From: Methanocaldococcaceae archaeon
Lineage (GTDB): Archaea; AGJL01; Methanococci; Methanococcales; Methanocaldococcaceae
NCBI GenBank assembly: GCA_027023665.1
Contig: JALVUY010000240.1
Location: 1-6,119 of the forward strand
Reading direction: 5' to 3'
Length of the DNA: 6,119 nucleotides
Under the pieces are notes generated by a model, which saw only the letters and a program-made list of their open reading frames with translations, did no database searches and was not told the origin of the DNA. The position numbers and the translations under genes were made by a program. This document shows, one piece after another, positions 5,703 through 6,119 of this stretch; positions within the stretch are counted from its first letter, which is position 1; each line of letters starts with the position of its first letter.

Positions 5703-5933
5703 CTATCCAATATGGACAAAAATAGACAAGTGTCCATATTGAACTTGGGCGTTATCAGCCTCATCTCCCTCTGGGTTCATTGGGAGCATATCATAGGTCT
5801 CTGCCCCTGTCGAGGTTTTAGTTTTCCTCCCATAATTTAAAATTCGATAATAACTGCCCCTCTTGGGACTCCATTTTTCTCCCGCATCTGGGACAGTTAC
5901 AATTGTTTTGTATGTTATATTTATGTAATCTGC
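5703..5933 (-). pseudogene. Remnant of an unrecognised protein gene (C-terminal part, no start codon)
   Basis: Read on the minus strand, a frame open from 6032 ends at a stop at 5705-5703. The last 76 codons read as a plausible protein: ADYINITYKTIVTVPDAG, then EKWSPKRGSYYRILNYGRK, then TKTSTGAETYDMLPMNP, EGDEADNAQVQYGH and LSIFVHIG at the end. It has alternating hydrophobic and polar residues, as in a beta-rich C-terminal domain. No ATG, GTG or TTG start exists in frame before residue M at 5789, which would leave only 28 codons. It is therefore a truncated gene or a chance open frame. Its base composition is richer in G and C than the neighbouring genes, and codons such as tcg, gcg and cga are unlike them, which fits foreign origin. 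It lies just past the 3' end of the initiator tRNA gene. I do not recognise the family. Confidence 0.35.
5708..5741. repeat. Perfect 11-bp inverted repeat
   Basis: caatatggaca at 5708-5718 is the exact reverse complement of tgtccatattg at 5731-5741, with a 12-base loop. It lies at the 3' end of the minus-strand gene remnant, where it could be a relic terminator or the end of a mobile element. It also lies about 50 bases past the SelB-like gene's stop codon, and on the plus strand could form a hairpin at the end of that transcript. Confidence 0.6.
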
Positions 5934-6001
5934 CCCCCGAGGCCCACGCTCTCGACGAGGCTGTGCTATGGATGAGAGAGGGTAGGATACGGGGGGAACA
6001 T
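5931..6001 (+). ncRNA. Candidate H/ACA pseudouridylation guide RNA
   Basis: A GC-rich 70-nt segment that folds as a one-hairpin archaeal H/ACA RNA. The basal stem is CCCCCCG (5933-5939) with CGGGGGG (5990-5996). The pocket has 6 nt on each side, AGGCCC (5940-5945) and AGGAUA (5984-5989). The upper stem ACGCUCUC (5946-5953) pairs with GAGAGGGU (5976-5983) with one G-G mismatch. A K-turn sits directly above: 3-nt bulge GAC (5954-5956), then GA (5957-5958) opposite GA (5974-5975), the L7Ae-binding signature. The box ACA (5998-6000) lies one base past the stem and 14 nt from the top of the pocket, matching the family's 14-16 nt rule. T-rich sequence follows at 6001-6012. If real, the guide implies a target close to UAUCCU-UN-GGGCCU, allowing G-U pairs. 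A well-placed TATA box was not found on this strand, which lowers confidence. Confidence 0.62.
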
Positions 6002-6012
6002 TTATTTTTATT
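6001..6012 (+). terminator. T-rich run after the H/ACA candidate
   Basis: tttatttttatt starts directly after the ACA box and would end a plus-strand transcript at the expected 3' end of an H/ACA RNA. It supports the plus-strand reading of the RNA. The surroundings are AT-rich, so on its own it is weak evidence. Confidence 0.35.
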
Positions 6013-6061
6013 ACTAAATAATATTTATATATTTAAATTTATAAATATAATTGTCCAAAAT

Positions 6062-6074
6062 AAAAAAACAAAAA
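6062..6074 (-). terminator. T-run terminator of the initiator tRNA
   Basis: On the minus strand, five Ts, a G and seven Ts (complement of 6062-6074) follow directly after the encoded CCA end. This is a typical archaeal stop signal for a tRNA transcript. Confidence 0.55.
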
Positions 6075-6119
6075 TGGTAGCGGGGGGAGGATTTGAACCT
6101 CCGATCTCCGGGTTATGAG
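6075..6119 (-). tRNA. Initiator tRNA-Met(CAU), 3' part (cut by window edge)
   Basis: The last 45 nt of a tRNA, from position 32 of the anticodon loop to the encoded CCA. The loop CUCAUAA gives anticodon CAU. It is followed by CCC at 39-41, half of the three G-C pairs that mark initiator tRNAs. The T-arm is GGAGG-UUCAAAU-CCUCC. The acceptor 3' strand is CCCCGCU with A73, so position 72 is U, consistent with the A1-U72 pair of archaeal initiators. These two features favour the initiator over elongator tRNA-Met or tRNA-Ile with a modified CAU anticodon. The 5' half, including A1, lies past the window. Confidence 0.9.

Noticed and set aside
5712..5846. Short plus-strand frame starting MDKNRQVSIL
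   Set aside because: About 44 codons, no ribosome binding site, starts inside the 11-bp inverted repeat; the hydrophobic run is probably a by-product of the minus-strand frame.
5903..6118. Plus-strand 71-codon open frame
   Set aside because: It runs through the H/ACA candidate and antisense to the initiator tRNA; its ending AGGGFEPPISGL is the familiar false peptide from translating the complement of a tRNA.
1..6119. CRISPR array or insertion-sequence transposase
   Set aside because: No regularly spaced repeats with unique spacers and no transposase motifs were seen; all repeats found are short and occur at most a few times.

Overview
The window looks like the chromosome of a hyperthermophilic methanogen close to Methanocaldococcus. 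The evidence is the AT-rich sequence with GGTGA/GGTGG ribosome binding sites, GC-rich structural RNAs standing out from AT-rich surroundings, tRNAs with encoded CCA, a degenerate SelB-like factor of the kind described in archaea, and a gene pair that resembles (from memory) M. jannaschii MJ0366-MJ0367. All family names come from recognising sequence by eye; no search was run.

Region 1 (about 1-3416) appears to be the right end of an integrated plasmid- or virus-like element. Five plus-strand genes are packed tightly and probably co-transcribed: a 61-residue AbrB-like protein, a winged-helix/P-loop protein, a DEDD-type 3'-5' exonuclease, a small protein resembling the trefoil-knotted MJ0366, and a complete tyrosine recombinase. 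A TATA-like box bracketed by a perfect 10-bp inverted repeat precedes the first gene and may be its operator. After the integrase comes about 110 bp rich in short repeats (a 20-bp-spaced direct repeat and two copies of a palindromic decamer 42 bp apart). This abuts the 3' end of a minus-strand tRNA-Ser(UGA), the classic place for such an element to integrate. The other end of the element lies to the left of the window.

Region 2 (about 3417-5659) looks like ordinary host chromosome: tRNA-Ser(UGA) on the minus strand, then a DUF389-family membrane protein that probably starts at TTG, and a SelB-like protein whose GTPase motifs are eroded while its beta-barrel domain 2 is well preserved.

Region 3 (5660-6119) holds no complete protein gene. 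It contains (i) a minus-strand reading frame without a start codon that reads like the C-terminal part of a protein, probably a gene remnant; (ii) a 70-nt GC-rich segment that folds as an archaeal H/ACA guide RNA, with a 7-bp basal stem, a 6/6 pocket, a K-turn and an ACA box at the expected spacing; and (iii) the 3' part of an initiator tRNA-Met cut by the window edge. Gene debris next to this second tRNA suggests it too may once have been an integration site.

The most interesting items are the knotted-protein/integrase pair within the element, the repeat architecture at the presumed attachment region, and the H/ACA candidate lying beside an antisense gene remnant.
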